Source: an uncultured Flavobacteriales bacterium
GTDB lineage: Bacteria; Bacteroidota; Bacteroidia; Flavobacteriales; CAJXXR01
Length of the DNA: 64,000 bases
Direction of reading: 5' to 3'
Assembly (NCBI GenBank): GCA_913063375.1
Contig: CAJXXR010000004.1
Location: 1-64,000, forward strand
This document shows, piece by piece, positions 19,058-26,873 of the stretch (position 1 is the stretch's first letter; every line of letters begins with the position of its first letter). A program made the position numbers and the translations under genes. Below the pieces are notes generated by a model that saw nothing but the letters and a program-made list of their open reading frames with translations, made no database searches and was not told where the DNA came from.

Positions 19058-19687
19058 ATGAAGAAATTACTTACAGCCCTACTTGCCGTTTTTGCCCTAT
19101 CAGAAGGAGTGTCTCAGGAATATGTGGAAGATATTACAAACGATATCTGCGAATGTATTGAAAATGTTCCAGACAGCTTGAATGAACAGGAGTATTCCAT
19201 GCGTTTTGGAATTTGTATTCTAGAAAAAGCAATGCCTTATAAAAAGAAGTTGAAGAAAGACTTTAAAATTAATTTGGATAAGGATATAACTTCTGAGAGT
19301 AGAAAATTAGGTGAGTTGTTCGGTATTAAAATGGCTTCTGCTTGTCCTTCAGTATTAATGGAGGCAACTAAATTAATGGGGCTTGATAACTATGACGAGG
19401 AAATTGTTGAAACTTCAGAAGTTGTAAAAACAATAGAAGGATTGGTTACCAAAATTGATAATAGCCCTTTTGTTACCTTATCTGTAAAAGATGAATCAGG
19501 GAAAACTACCAAACTAGTGTGGTTAACTTTCATACAATCTGAAATGGAATTAACTGATGAATATAATAGCCTGTTTGGGAAGTCAATAGAGGTGAGTTAT
19601 ATTGAACAGGAATTCTTTGATCCAAAAATTGAAGAATACCGTAATTTTAAGGTTATTTCTAAAATTGCAGTATACAAATGGGAATAG
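19058..19687 (+). CDS. Secreted hypothetical protein with Cys-rich N-terminal half
   Basis: Not recognised. A 209-residue protein with a signal peptide (MKKLLTALLAVFALSEGVSQ). The first half is helical with conserved-looking cysteines ('NDICECIENV', 'FGICILEKA', 'SACPSVLME'), a pattern seen in uncharacterised Bacteroidota periplasmic proteins. The second half ('EGLVTKIDNSPFVTLSVKDESGKTTKLVWL') reads like a small beta-barrel domain. The start at ATG 19058 gives a proper signal peptide; the frame is open upstream to 18974 with no such signal. Single gene with its own terminator. Confidence 0.75.
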   Translation: MKKLLTALLAVFALSEGVSQEYVEDITNDICECIENVPDSLNEQEYSMRFGICILEKAMPYKKKLKKDFKINLDKDITSESRKLGELFGIKMASACPSVLMEATKLMGLDNYDEEIVETSEVVKTIEGLVTKIDNSPFVTLSVKDESGKTTKLVWLTFIQSEMELTDEYNSLFGKSIEVSYIEQEFFDPKIEEYRNFKVISKIAVYKWE

Positions 19688-19704
19688 TGTGATTTAAAAG
19701 AATA

Positions 19705-19739
19705 TAAAAAAGGGACTCCATTTGGAGTCCCTTTTTTTA
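19705..19739. terminator. Bidirectional terminator between hypothetical gene and cysteine-dioxygenase-like gene
   Basis: Stem AGGGACTCCA/TGGAGTCCCT (19711-19720 with 19723-19732), A run before, seven T after; serves the convergent genes ending at 19687 and 19773. Confidence 0.88.
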
Positions 19740-19772
19740 TGAAATATTGAACAGTTTAAAATTAAAGTCTCA

Positions 19773-20474
19773 CTAATATTTTAGACTCATTTGAGCAATT
19801 TGGTTCATCTTTTCTGAAGAAAACTCTTCATTGTATCTAGAAAGGAAGGGAACATAGGTGCCTAAAAATTCAAACCATGTTTTCTTTTCTACTTTTTTCA
19901 AAGGTTCGGTAGAGCTGATTTCCTCATCGGTTAAATTAAAGAAAGCCCCTCCAGTAGTATATTTTATTAAGCCATTTTCTGGCTCAAAAATCCTTGCATC
20001 AGCAGTGATGTTTTCTCGTGCATCTTGCGTTCCATAAATATGTAAACTTAGATATCGGGCATCACTAAAATTCCCCATTTGGTGTATCAAACCATTATTT
20101 ACTAAAGCAACATTAGAAGGGTTTAGAATCTCTCTTTTTGCCAATTTAAGTTCATCTTTATGGAATGAGTAAAGTAAGTGTGTAGCCTGTCCAAAAACTT
20201 GAACAACTCCCCATTCTGTATATCCATGGTTATGTATAGAAGAGAAATCACCTGGATTCCATGACATCACCATGACCTCAAAATTCTTTCCTTCATAAAC
20301 CATTTGTCTTCCATATCCATTCTTTTTGGGATGGTTGAAATCTTGCCAATTTTCGAGATCAGTACTAGTAAGTTGAATTTTGTCCAAAATACCTGAAAGG
20401 GCTCTTGGATCCATTTTTGGATCCGCCTCAATCTCTTTAACTAGTTGGTTTAACTTTGGTATGTTTAAGTCCAT
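19773..20474 (-). CDS. Cysteine dioxygenase-like cupin protein
   Basis: A 233-residue cupin of the cysteine dioxygenase type I family. The Fe(II)-ligand triad is visible as His81 and His83 (HNHGYTEWG) and His131 (NNGLIHQMGN). Such enzymes oxidise cysteine, or another thiol such as 3-mercaptopropionate, to the sulfinate in the cytoplasm. It is slightly longer than typical (~200) because of a C-terminal extension. The start codon overlaps the stop of the upstream acetyltransferase by one base (TAATG), so the two are translationally coupled. The true thiol substrate cannot be told from sequence alone. Confidence 0.82.
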   Translation of the reverse strand: MDLNIPKLNQLVKEIEADPKMDPRALSGILDKIQLTSTDLENWQDFNHPKKNGYGRQMVYEGKNFEVMVMSWNPGDFSSIHNHGYTEWGVVQVFGQATHLLYSFHKDELKLAKREILNPSNVALVNNGLIHQMGNFSDARYLSLHIYGTQDARENITADARIFEPENGLIKYTTGGAFFNLTDEEISSTEPLKKVEKKTWFEFLGTYVPFLSRYNEEFSSEKMNQIAQMSLKY

Positions 20475-20962
20475 TATTTAATCAATTTTTGCATGATCAC
20501 TACGTCCTCCCATTGATCATTTAGGAATCCTATTTCTTTTTGTATCCCGACTGTAGTATAGCCAAACTTTTCATGAAATAGGATACTAGACTCATTTCTA
20601 CATAAAATTTTGGCAACTATATGTCGGAAATTCAAGGATTTTGCTTCTACCATTAACCAAGACATCAATTCTTTACCAATGCCTTTACCCAGGGAATTTG
20701 GATTTAAAAAGATAGAATTTTCACAAGTAAATCGGTAGCCTAATCTTGGGCTGTACATTTTTAGGATTCCCCATCCTGCAATGTCGTTATCCAATTCTAT
20801 AACCGCTAGCACTTCTCTTTCTTTAAGATTAAGAATCATTTCACGAATTTCTGTTTCATGAATGGGATCTGTAAACATACAGCTTTCACCAGTATCTATA
20901 TGATGACTGTATATTTCAGCTATGGGCTTTGTATCAGAAAGTTTTGCTTTGCGAATTGTCAA
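20474..20962 (-). CDS. GNAT-family N-acetyltransferase (phosphinothricin acetyltransferase-like)
   Basis: About 163 residues. It starts at TTG 20962, giving the usual beginning 'TIRKAKLSDTKPIAEIYSHHI'. The coenzyme A-binding motif A is 'SIFLNPNSLGKGIGKELMSWLMVEA' (Q/RxxGxG/A as 'LGKGIG'), followed by 'VAKILCRNESSILFHEKFGYTTVGIQKEIG'. It resembles phosphinothricin/amino-acid N-acetyltransferases of the Pat family. The frame is open to 21055, but that part lies within the preceding terminator hairpin and lacks homology. Coupled to the cysteine-dioxygenase-like gene by a one-base overlap. Substrate unknown. Confidence 0.8.
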   Translation of the reverse strand: MTIRKAKLSDTKPIAEIYSHHIDTGESCMFTDPIHETEIREMILNLKEREVLAVIELDNDIAGWGILKMYSPRLGYRFTCENSIFLNPNSLGKGIGKELMSWLMVEAKSLNFRHIVAKILCRNESSILFHEKFGYTTVGIQKEIGFLNDQWEDVVIMQKLIK

Positions 20963-21040
20963 ATCTGAATTTTTGCAAATTTTATGAAAAAAAATGAAAA
21001 TTTCCAATATCTCGGGGCAATATTTAGCCACGGCAGGGAA

Positions 21041-21071
21041 TAAAAAAAGGACCAACTAATAGTTGGTCCTT
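21041..21071 (-). terminator. Terminator of the DUF349 gene
   Basis: Stem AAGGACCAACT/AGTTGGTCCTT (21047-21057 with 21061-21071), AAT loop; on the minus strand the stem is followed by a T run. It separates the DUF349 gene from the acetyltransferase gene. Confidence 0.9.
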
Positions 21072-21075
21072 TGTG

Positions 21076-22911
21076 CTAATCGTTTGAAGATTCAAGTGAT
21101 TTGATCAATTTCAAATCCTCTCGAATAGTATCAATCTGTCTTTGATGTTTCTGAATCAATTTGTCCACTTCTTTATAGAAGGGATTATTGTCACCCCCTG
21201 AAATCATCATTCTGTTATTTTCGTATTGTTTCAGTTCTTTATTCAACTGATCAATTTTACTTCGAAGGAATTGTCTTTCTTTTTGGATTTTGTAATCTGC
21301 ATTGTCATTGGCTAGAATGGATTCAATTTTCATTTTAAATTGAATCTGACGCTTCTCTTTTTCATCGAGTCTTAGCTTTCCATATAAAGAGTCCATCAAT
21401 GATTTATAACCGTTGTCAATCTCATTTTTATGTTCCCTAGGGACAGATCCAATTGCTTTCCAGCGTTTGTTGCATTCTGCAAGAAGTTGCAAATCTGCTT
21501 TACTGTCTTCTCCTAATTCAATACCATTAAATTCGTCTAATAAGGATTTTTTGGCGGTATAATTATCTTTCAATTCTACCATCATCCCATCGAAATGTGC
21601 AGATCTTCTATCGAAGAAATGATTGCAAGCACCTCTGAATTTTTCCCAGATAACATCAGCATCCTTACTATAAGGTTTTGGACTATTTTTCCAGTCCTTT
21701 TGTAAGTCTTTTAGTTTTTCAGCAGTGCCCTTCCAGTCTTCACTTTCTTTTAGCGATTCTGCCTTCTCTAATATTGATTGCTTTATTTTTAAGGCATCCT
21801 TTTGACGAGATTTTATTAGTTTATAAAATTCGTTTTTGTGATGATTGAATTCCTTGATTGCTGCAATAAAGAGATTCCAGCTTTCTTGGCTTTGTGTTTT
21901 ATTTAGATGGCCAATGGTTTTCCATTCTTCACGAAGCGCATTTATCTCTTGAATTTGTTCTTGCCAATCTTTATGGGATTCCAATTTAGTAATATCAATG
22001 GATTTTACTTTCTCAACTAGAACTAGTCGTTGTGAGAAATGGATTTCCATTTCAACCTTTTGAGCTTCATACAATGCATGTCTTTTGCTATGCATTATTT
22101 TTGTAGCCTCTTGGAATCTATTCCAAACATCTTCACGGAATTCTTTAGCTACAGCTCCTACTTCTTCCTTCCAGATTCTATGAAGGCCTTGTAGCTCTTC
22201 AAATGCAGGATAAAAATCTTCCCTTTCCAAGAGTGCCTCAGCAGCAATACATAGGTCTTCCTTTTTCTTAAGGTTGCGTCTAAATTCTACCTCTCTAAGT
22301 TCTCGGTCTAAATTCAAAAGATCGAAGAATCTATCTACGTGGTGATGGAAATTTTTATATAAATTATCTGCATCCTTGGAAGGTACATTACCAATACCTT
22401 TCCACTTTTCTTGTAGTTCTTTAAAGTCTTGGAAAGAGGTAGATTCATTTCTATCTATGAGTGCTTTTAATTGCTCAACAATGGCCTTTTTATCTTCAAA
22501 ATTTTGAAGTTGATTGGCTTCCATTTGTTGATAATAATTGGCTCTTTGCTTTTTATAGGCTTGAAATAGATCTCTAAACTTATCTTGAATAGGGGATTGG
22601 TATTTGAAATCTTCTTCTTTTCCTCCTTCCGCTATAAAAGTAGTAAAAACCACTTCTTTTTCTTTTTCGTATAATTGCTTGAATGCCTTACTTGCCGAAT
22701 CAAAGAAGTTTTTCAATTTTGGAATTGAAATTGCTGCTTTAATTTCTTCAAGAACAGTAAGCATTTCTTCAGCAGCTAATTCACTGAAGTTTTCTTGGTA
22801 TTTTTTTAGAAGTTCCGCTTCCTTGTTTACTTCTACACTTTCGTTGCTACTTTCGTGAACGATTTCTAGCTTCTCAGGACTCAATTGGTCCTGTTCGATT
22901 GGGTTTTCCAT
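21076..22911 (-). CDS. DUF349 repeat protein
   Basis: A 611-residue, highly charged, mostly helical cytoplasmic protein with five DUF349 repeats, each marked by W-K and a following L/W..F helix: 'WKGIGNVPSKDADNLYKNF', 'WKEEVGAVAKEFREDVWNRF', 'WKTIGHLNKTQSQESWNLF', 'WKNSPKPYSKDADVIWEKF' and 'WKAIGSVPREHKNEIDNGY'. The N-terminal ~60 residues are acidic and probably disordered, and the C-terminus is a coiled coil ('KIDQLNKELKQYENNR'). DUF349 proteins are widespread in Bacteroidota and their function is not settled. It is the last gene before a strong terminator, downstream of aroE. Confidence 0.9.
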   Translation of the reverse strand: MENPIEQDQLSPEKLEIVHESSNESVEVNKEAELLKKYQENFSELAAEEMLTVLEEIKAAISIPKLKNFFDSASKAFKQLYEKEKEVVFTTFIAEGGKEEDFKYQSPIQDKFRDLFQAYKKQRANYYQQMEANQLQNFEDKKAIVEQLKALIDRNESTSFQDFKELQEKWKGIGNVPSKDADNLYKNFHHHVDRFFDLLNLDRELREVEFRRNLKKKEDLCIAAEALLEREDFYPAFEELQGLHRIWKEEVGAVAKEFREDVWNRFQEATKIMHSKRHALYEAQKVEMEIHFSQRLVLVEKVKSIDITKLESHKDWQEQIQEINALREEWKTIGHLNKTQSQESWNLFIAAIKEFNHHKNEFYKLIKSRQKDALKIKQSILEKAESLKESEDWKGTAEKLKDLQKDWKNSPKPYSKDADVIWEKFRGACNHFFDRRSAHFDGMMVELKDNYTAKKSLLDEFNGIELGEDSKADLQLLAECNKRWKAIGSVPREHKNEIDNGYKSLMDSLYGKLRLDEKEKRQIQFKMKIESILANDNADYKIQKERQFLRSKIDQLNKELKQYENNRMMISGGDNNPFYKEVDKLIQKHQRQIDTIREDLKLIKSLESSND

Positions 22912-22987
22912 CTTATTGATAAATATTTATACACTAAAATTGACGCGTAAAGTTACTCAAAATATTGTCTCATCTGTTCATTTATTC

Positions 22988-23740
22988 TTACGAACATGTG
23001 TTGAATAGGTGATTTTTAGTCCAAATTTCCCAAGATTTTTCAGCTTGCCAATAAAGCATATCCTTTCCATTTAGAATCATTGCATTTTGGGCTTTAGATT
23101 TTTCGAGAAAAAGTGTCTGGGCTGGATTGTAAATTAGATCGATACAAAAGTGATTATCCCCTATAAATTCAAAAGGAATGTTTGGGTGTTTTTCAACTTC
23201 TGGAAACATTCCAATGGGAGTCGTATTGACAATAACAGGGTGATGCTTCAGAACGAATTCATTAATGTTTGAATAGCCAATTTGGTTGGCTTTTGGGTTT
23301 CTGCTAACTTCTAAGCACTTCAATCCCAATTTTTCCAGCTGGTATTTTACTGCTTTGGATGCGCCACCAGTACCTAAGATTAATGCTCTTTCATGACTGT
23401 AATGTAGAAAAGGCTTTATAGATTGACCAAAACCAATAGCATCGGTATTGTATCCAATCCATTTACCATTTTTAATATCAATACAATTTACTGCCTGAAT
23501 TTGCTGTGCTTCGGGACTAATTTCGTCAAGAAAGGGGAGGATGGTCTCCTTATAAGGAATAGTTACATTAAATCCGGATAACCCTCTTAAATTAATTTCT
23601 GACTTGATATCAACTAAAGTGTCGACTTCAATGATTTCATAACTGTATTCCTTCAATCCCAGTTTTTGGAATTTATCGTTGAAAAAGGTAGGAGAAAAAG
23701 AATGTTTTAAACTCCTACCTAATAGTCCATATTTGTGCAT
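22988..23740 (-). CDS. aroE: Shikimate dehydrogenase
   Basis: A 250-residue NADP-dependent enzyme reducing 3-dehydroshikimate to shikimate in aromatic amino acid synthesis. The N-terminal substrate site is 'GLLGRSLKHSFSP', with catalytic Lys in 'GFNVTIPYKETILPFLDE' and Asp in 'GYNTDAIGF'. The nucleotide loop is 'ALILGTGGASKAV', and 'VNTTPIGMFP' and 'IDLIYNPAQTLFL' complete the family pattern. The C-terminus 'GKDMLYWQAEKSWEIW' replaces the usual 'G..ML..Q...F..W'. ATG 23740 fits the family; the frame upstream overlaps the DUF368 gene. There is a 13-base gap to that gene, so they are co-transcribed. Confidence 0.95.
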   Translation of the reverse strand: MHKYGLLGRSLKHSFSPTFFNDKFQKLGLKEYSYEIIEVDTLVDIKSEINLRGLSGFNVTIPYKETILPFLDEISPEAQQIQAVNCIDIKNGKWIGYNTDAIGFGQSIKPFLHYSHERALILGTGGASKAVKYQLEKLGLKCLEVSRNPKANQIGYSNINEFVLKHHPVIVNTTPIGMFPEVEKHPNIPFEFIGDNHFCIDLIYNPAQTLFLEKSKAQNAMILNGKDMLYWQAEKSWEIWTKNHLFNTCS

Positions 23741-23753
23741 GTAGTCTATTGAT

Positions 23754-24785
23754 TTATGTTCTTGAAACCTTCTGATATTTGTCAATTAGATATATTAAAA
23801 AGAATCCAAATAGGATCAATACCAGATTCATGATGAGGTTTGCATTTATTTCAGGAAAATATCGTTGATAGTTGTTAACAATAAATCTTCCTGATTTTGA
23901 GATAACTGGATTTCCATAAGAATCCAGTAAATAGTGTTCCAATTTCCATGGCCAAACGGTCCCTAAGGAACCAAGTAAGAACCCCGCAATGAGTGAAAGT
24001 GTATTGTGCTCATACTTCTGAATGAAATGAGAAAGAATCTGAGCCAATAGTACTATTCCCACTATAGAGCCGGATACAAAAAGCAGCATTATTAATAATA
24101 GGTGTTGCCTTCCTTCCTCACTGAAATGTGAAAAGTCCCATTGTATTATATCTCCAATACTTGCATATAATTCATTTACGGAATATACCATACAAAGGGC
24201 ATAATTGCCTAAGAGTATTAGTAGAAAGGAACCAGATAATCCTGGTAGGGACATACCACAAACGGAAATGAAGCCACAGAAAAATACAAATAGATAGTTT
24301 GAATTTTCCGGCATTGGATCTAGAAACGATAGTAAGATTCCTATTATTGCTCCTGCTACACCTAATCCAATGGTTTTTTTCGTTGCGGGTAATTTCCGCC
24401 AAATTGAATGAGCAGTTCCGAGAATGAGGCCAAAAAAGAAGCTCCATACCCAATTTCCATAATGTTCGAATAAATAATCTAGTAGTATGGAGATGCTAAA
24501 ATAACTAATGATAGTTCCTGAAAAGATAGCAACCAGGAAAGCCCCATTCACTCTTTGCATAAATGCTTTGAAGCCCCTTTTTCTTAATACTAAAAGACTC
24601 TTAAGATTTAATTTCTTTAGGGAGTTGATAAGTTCTTCATAAAAATCAAGAATTATTGCAATAGTACCTCCTGAGACCCCTGGAACCTTATTGGCAGTCC
24701 CCATTAGAAGTCCTTTAATTACTAAGAAGAAGTAATCAATACCCTTTCGAGAGCTATATTTTTTCCTCTTTTGTTTTGGATCCAT
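23754..24785 (-). CDS. DUF368 membrane protein (second of pair), putative polyprenyl-phosphate translocase
   Basis: A 343-residue polytopic inner-membrane protein with the DUF368 signature 'KGLLMGTANKVPGVSGGTIAIILDFYEELI' at its N-terminus and the mirrored 'CGMSLPGLSGSFLLILLGNYALC' in the middle. The family was reported (as PopT) to recycle undecaprenyl phosphate across the membrane, alongside DedA-family UptA. The ATG at 24785 was preferred over TTG 24794. It overlaps the 3' end of the first DUF368 gene by 32 bases, a coupled pair that probably arose by duplication. Here the first motif has 'ANKVPGVSGGT', against 'ADIVPGVSGGT' in its paralog. Confidence 0.85.
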   Translation of the reverse strand: MDPKQKRKKYSSRKGIDYFFLVIKGLLMGTANKVPGVSGGTIAIILDFYEELINSLKKLNLKSLLVLRKRGFKAFMQRVNGAFLVAIFSGTIISYFSISILLDYLFEHYGNWVWSFFFGLILGTAHSIWRKLPATKKTIGLGVAGAIIGILLSFLDPMPENSNYLFVFFCGFISVCGMSLPGLSGSFLLILLGNYALCMVYSVNELYASIGDIIQWDFSHFSEEGRQHLLLIMLLFVSGSIVGIVLLAQILSHFIQKYEHNTLSLIAGFLLGSLGTVWPWKLEHYLLDSYGNPVISKSGRFIVNNYQRYFPEINANLIMNLVLILFGFFLIYLIDKYQKVSRT

Positions 24786-25683
24786 ATTCCACAAAAAATA
24801 TTAGAGCTAATCCTAGTGTACAGCACAATATAGCAAGAAATACTTGAGGATCATGTTCAAATTGCTGTGGTAATACACTTTTTTGTAAAACTGGGACCTC
24901 TACGCCATGTCTATCTAATGCGGTTGTTAAAGTGTTGCGCCATGGCCATACTTTGTTTAAGGACCCTATCATAAATCCTGTAAGCAATGCCATCGTGGTT
25001 TTCTTTTGGTTTTTGAATAACCAATTCAAAAATCTTGAAAAACTCAATAAACCAATCACAACTCCTAGAGCAACGCTTAAAATATCCAAGATTTTAAAAT
25101 CACTCAAGGATTGCATGATGTATTTATATTTCCCCAAAAGAAGCAGAATAAAACTACCAGATATTCCTGGTAATATCATAGCACATGAAGCTATTGCTCC
25201 AGATAAGATTAAAAATGGGTAACTGTTAGGACTTTGAATACTATCTGAAACGGTTATAAAATAGGCGATAGATACTCCAATCACGAGTGCGCCGTATTCT
25301 TTCATTTTCCATCCTTTTTCAGACTTTCCAATGAGCCAAGCAGACCCTAAAATCAAGCCAAAGAAAAATGACCAGGTCATCACAGGATGATGCTCAAGAA
25401 GATTTTTCATTAGTTTAGCTAGGGAAATAAAGCTGACAATGATTCCTAGGAAAAGACTTATAAGAAAATTTCCGTTTAGACTGGCCCAAAATGATTTTAT
25501 TCCCTCTTTTCTTAAGGTAGCTAGTAAACCTAAATTGATGTTATTAATAGATGCTATCAATTCCTCATAGATACCAGTAATAAAGGCTATGGTTCCCCCA
25601 GAAACACCTGGAACGATGTCTGCTGCACCCATGGCAACACCCTTAATGCTTATTAGCATATACTCTTTAATAGTACGTGGCAT
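24754..25683 (-). CDS. DUF368 membrane protein (first of pair), putative polyprenyl-phosphate translocase
   Basis: A 309-residue polytopic membrane protein with the paired motifs 'KGVAMGAADIVPGVSGGTIAFITGIYEELI' and 'CAMILPGISGSFILLLLGKYKYI'. This is the more canonical of the two paralogs. DUF368 proteins have been linked to return of undecaprenyl phosphate to the cytoplasmic face for peptidoglycan, O-antigen and teichoic acid synthesis. Its coding end overlaps the second paralog by 32 bases, and a rhodanese-domain gene ends 42 bases upstream. Whether both paralogs act on the same lipid, or as a heteromer, cannot be told from sequence. Confidence 0.87.
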   Translation of the reverse strand: MPRTIKEYMLISIKGVAMGAADIVPGVSGGTIAFITGIYEELIASINNINLGLLATLRKEGIKSFWASLNGNFLISLFLGIIVSFISLAKLMKNLLEHHPVMTWSFFFGLILGSAWLIGKSEKGWKMKEYGALVIGVSIAYFITVSDSIQSPNSYPFLILSGAIASCAMILPGISGSFILLLLGKYKYIMQSLSDFKILDILSVALGVVIGLLSFSRFLNWLFKNQKKTTMALLTGFMIGSLNKVWPWRNTLTTALDRHGVEVPVLQKSVLPQQFEHDPQVFLAILCCTLGLALIFFVEYGSKTKEEKI

Positions 25684-25725
25684 AATTGATATGATAGAAA
25701 TATTAAACTTTAATTATTGGTAGAA

Positions 25726-26016
25726 TTATTTGATAAAAGCTTCGTAACCTCCTTCAAGACAGAATAGGTTATTCAATTGATATTTCTTTTCCAAAATATA
25801 GATCATGGCACCTGCTCTACGTCCAGTTTGACATACAATGACAACATCTTCTTCTCTATGGATTGCTGAAATGTCATTTGCCAAATCATCCATAGGGATG
25901 TTAGTTTCTGTGATAGATCCATCTTCAAATTCAAAGTTCTCTCTTATATCGATTATTTGAATCGATTCCTTAGCGTTCAGCTTGGTTTTTAATACGGATG
26001 CGCTGATTGTCTTCAT
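25726..26016 (-). CDS. Single-domain rhodanese-like sulfurtransferase
   Basis: A 96-residue cytoplasmic protein consisting of one rhodanese domain. The family elements 'IQIIDIRENFEFEDGSI' and the active-site loop 'VVIVCQTGRRAGAMIYILEKKYQLNNLFCLEGGYEAF' are complete, with catalytic Cys62 and the loop arginines. Such proteins (GlpE/PspE size) move sulfane sulfur from thiosulfate or persulfides to acceptors. ATG 26016 was chosen; the 8-residue upstream extension from 26040 would start within the hairpin at 26032-26064. It lies between the phosphosulfolactate synthase and the DUF368 pair. Confidence 0.88.
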   Translation of the reverse strand: MKTISASVLKTKLNAKESIQIIDIRENFEFEDGSITETNIPMDDLANDISAIHREEDVVIVCQTGRRAGAMIYILEKKYQLNNLFCLEGGYEAFIK

Positions 26017-26031
26017 AGGTGTATATCTTAA

Positions 26032-26064
26032 TCGTGCCACTCAGAAAAAATCTAAGTGGCACGA
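26032..26064 (-). other. Inverted repeat between phosphosulfolactate synthase and rhodanese genes
   Basis: Perfect 10-bp stem TCGTGCCACT/AGTGGCACGA with a 13-base loop containing an A run. No T tract follows on the minus strand, and the rhodanese ATG is only 15 bases away. It could be an attenuating or mRNA-stabilising hairpin rather than a full terminator. Confidence 0.6.
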
Positions 26065-26090
26065 GGTAATTCTAATTATGTATTTTTTGA

Positions 26091-26873
26091 CTACTTGTTG
26101 TTCGGTTGTAATTCTTCAGGAAGGAATTGGAAAAAAGTATCTCCACGTAGTCCTAATCTTAGTGTTTCCAATGGTATAACTTCATTGGAAGCAATATTCC
26201 CAAGGTTAACATTCGCCCCAAGGAATTTGATAAACCAAACTTGTTGTGATTTCTTAGGTGCTTCCCAAAGGATATCTTCAGGAGAAATATTACGATTGAT
26301 TTCTTCGATAAGATCAGAACGGATTTCTCCGCTATTTCTGAAAATACCAACATTTCCACCTTCTCTAGCTTCTGCAGTAACCTTCCAAGCTCCTGCTTCT
26401 AGTTCTTTCTGGATCATTTCAATCCATTTATGTGGAGGAATTAGTACATCAGCATCTTTAGAACCTACTTCAGATAACACAGTGACATATTTCGATAATT
26501 TTGTAATATATTCACATTTCTTGCTGTGATCAATATAGATTGAACCGTCTGATACTTCAGCTGTGTTCAAACCATATTTATCCAACAATCTGACATAATC
26601 TTCAAATCGGTTTCTTGCTATGAAGGCCTCAAATAGGGTGCCTCCTAAATATATTTTCATACCAGCCTCCCTATACAAACGAATCTTTTCTTCAAGATTA
26701 TTTGTTAAATAAGAAGTACCAAAACCAAGCTTTACTAGGTCGGTATAGTTGGCGGATGAATCAATAAAGTTTTCAACTTCACGAATACTCAATCCCTTAT
26801 CCATCATCATTGTGACCCCTTTACTTCGAGGCTTTTCTGGACGCTCTGGAATAAAATTCAGATCAAAATTCAT
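26091..26873 (-). CDS. comA: Phosphosulfolactate synthase (ComA family)
   Basis: A 260-residue TIM-barrel-type enzyme matching the ComA family, which adds sulfite to phosphoenolpyruvate to give 2-phospho-3-sulfolactate, the first step of the archaeal coenzyme M pathway and of sulfolactate formation. Family hallmarks seen are 'RPEKPRSKGVTMMMDKGLS', 'DLVKLGFGTS', 'GMKIYLGGTLFEAFI', 'TAEVSDGSIYI', 'VLSEVGSKD', 'VTAEAREGG' and the close 'LETLRLGLRGDTF'. Its start overlaps the end of the TPR gene by 11 bases, so it is translated from the same message. In Bacteroidota it may feed sulfonate metabolites, but the product is unproven. Other com genes are not in view. Confidence 0.88.
   Translation of the reverse strand: MNFDLNFIPERPEKPRSKGVTMMMDKGLSIREVENFIDSSANYTDLVKLGFGTSYLTNNLEEKIRLYREAGMKIYLGGTLFEAFIARNRFEDYVRLLDKYGLNTAEVSDGSIYIDHSKKCEYITKLSKYVTVLSEVGSKDADVLIPPHKWIEMIQKELEAGAWKVTAEAREGGNVGIFRNSGEIRSDLIEEINRNISPEDILWEAPKKSQQVWFIKFLGANVNLGNIASNEVIPLETLRLGLRGDTFFQFLPEELQPNNK

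Noticed and set aside
20963-21055. N-terminal extension of the acetyltransferase
   Set aside because: It begins inside the terminator hairpin of the DUF349 gene and adds sequence unlike the family.
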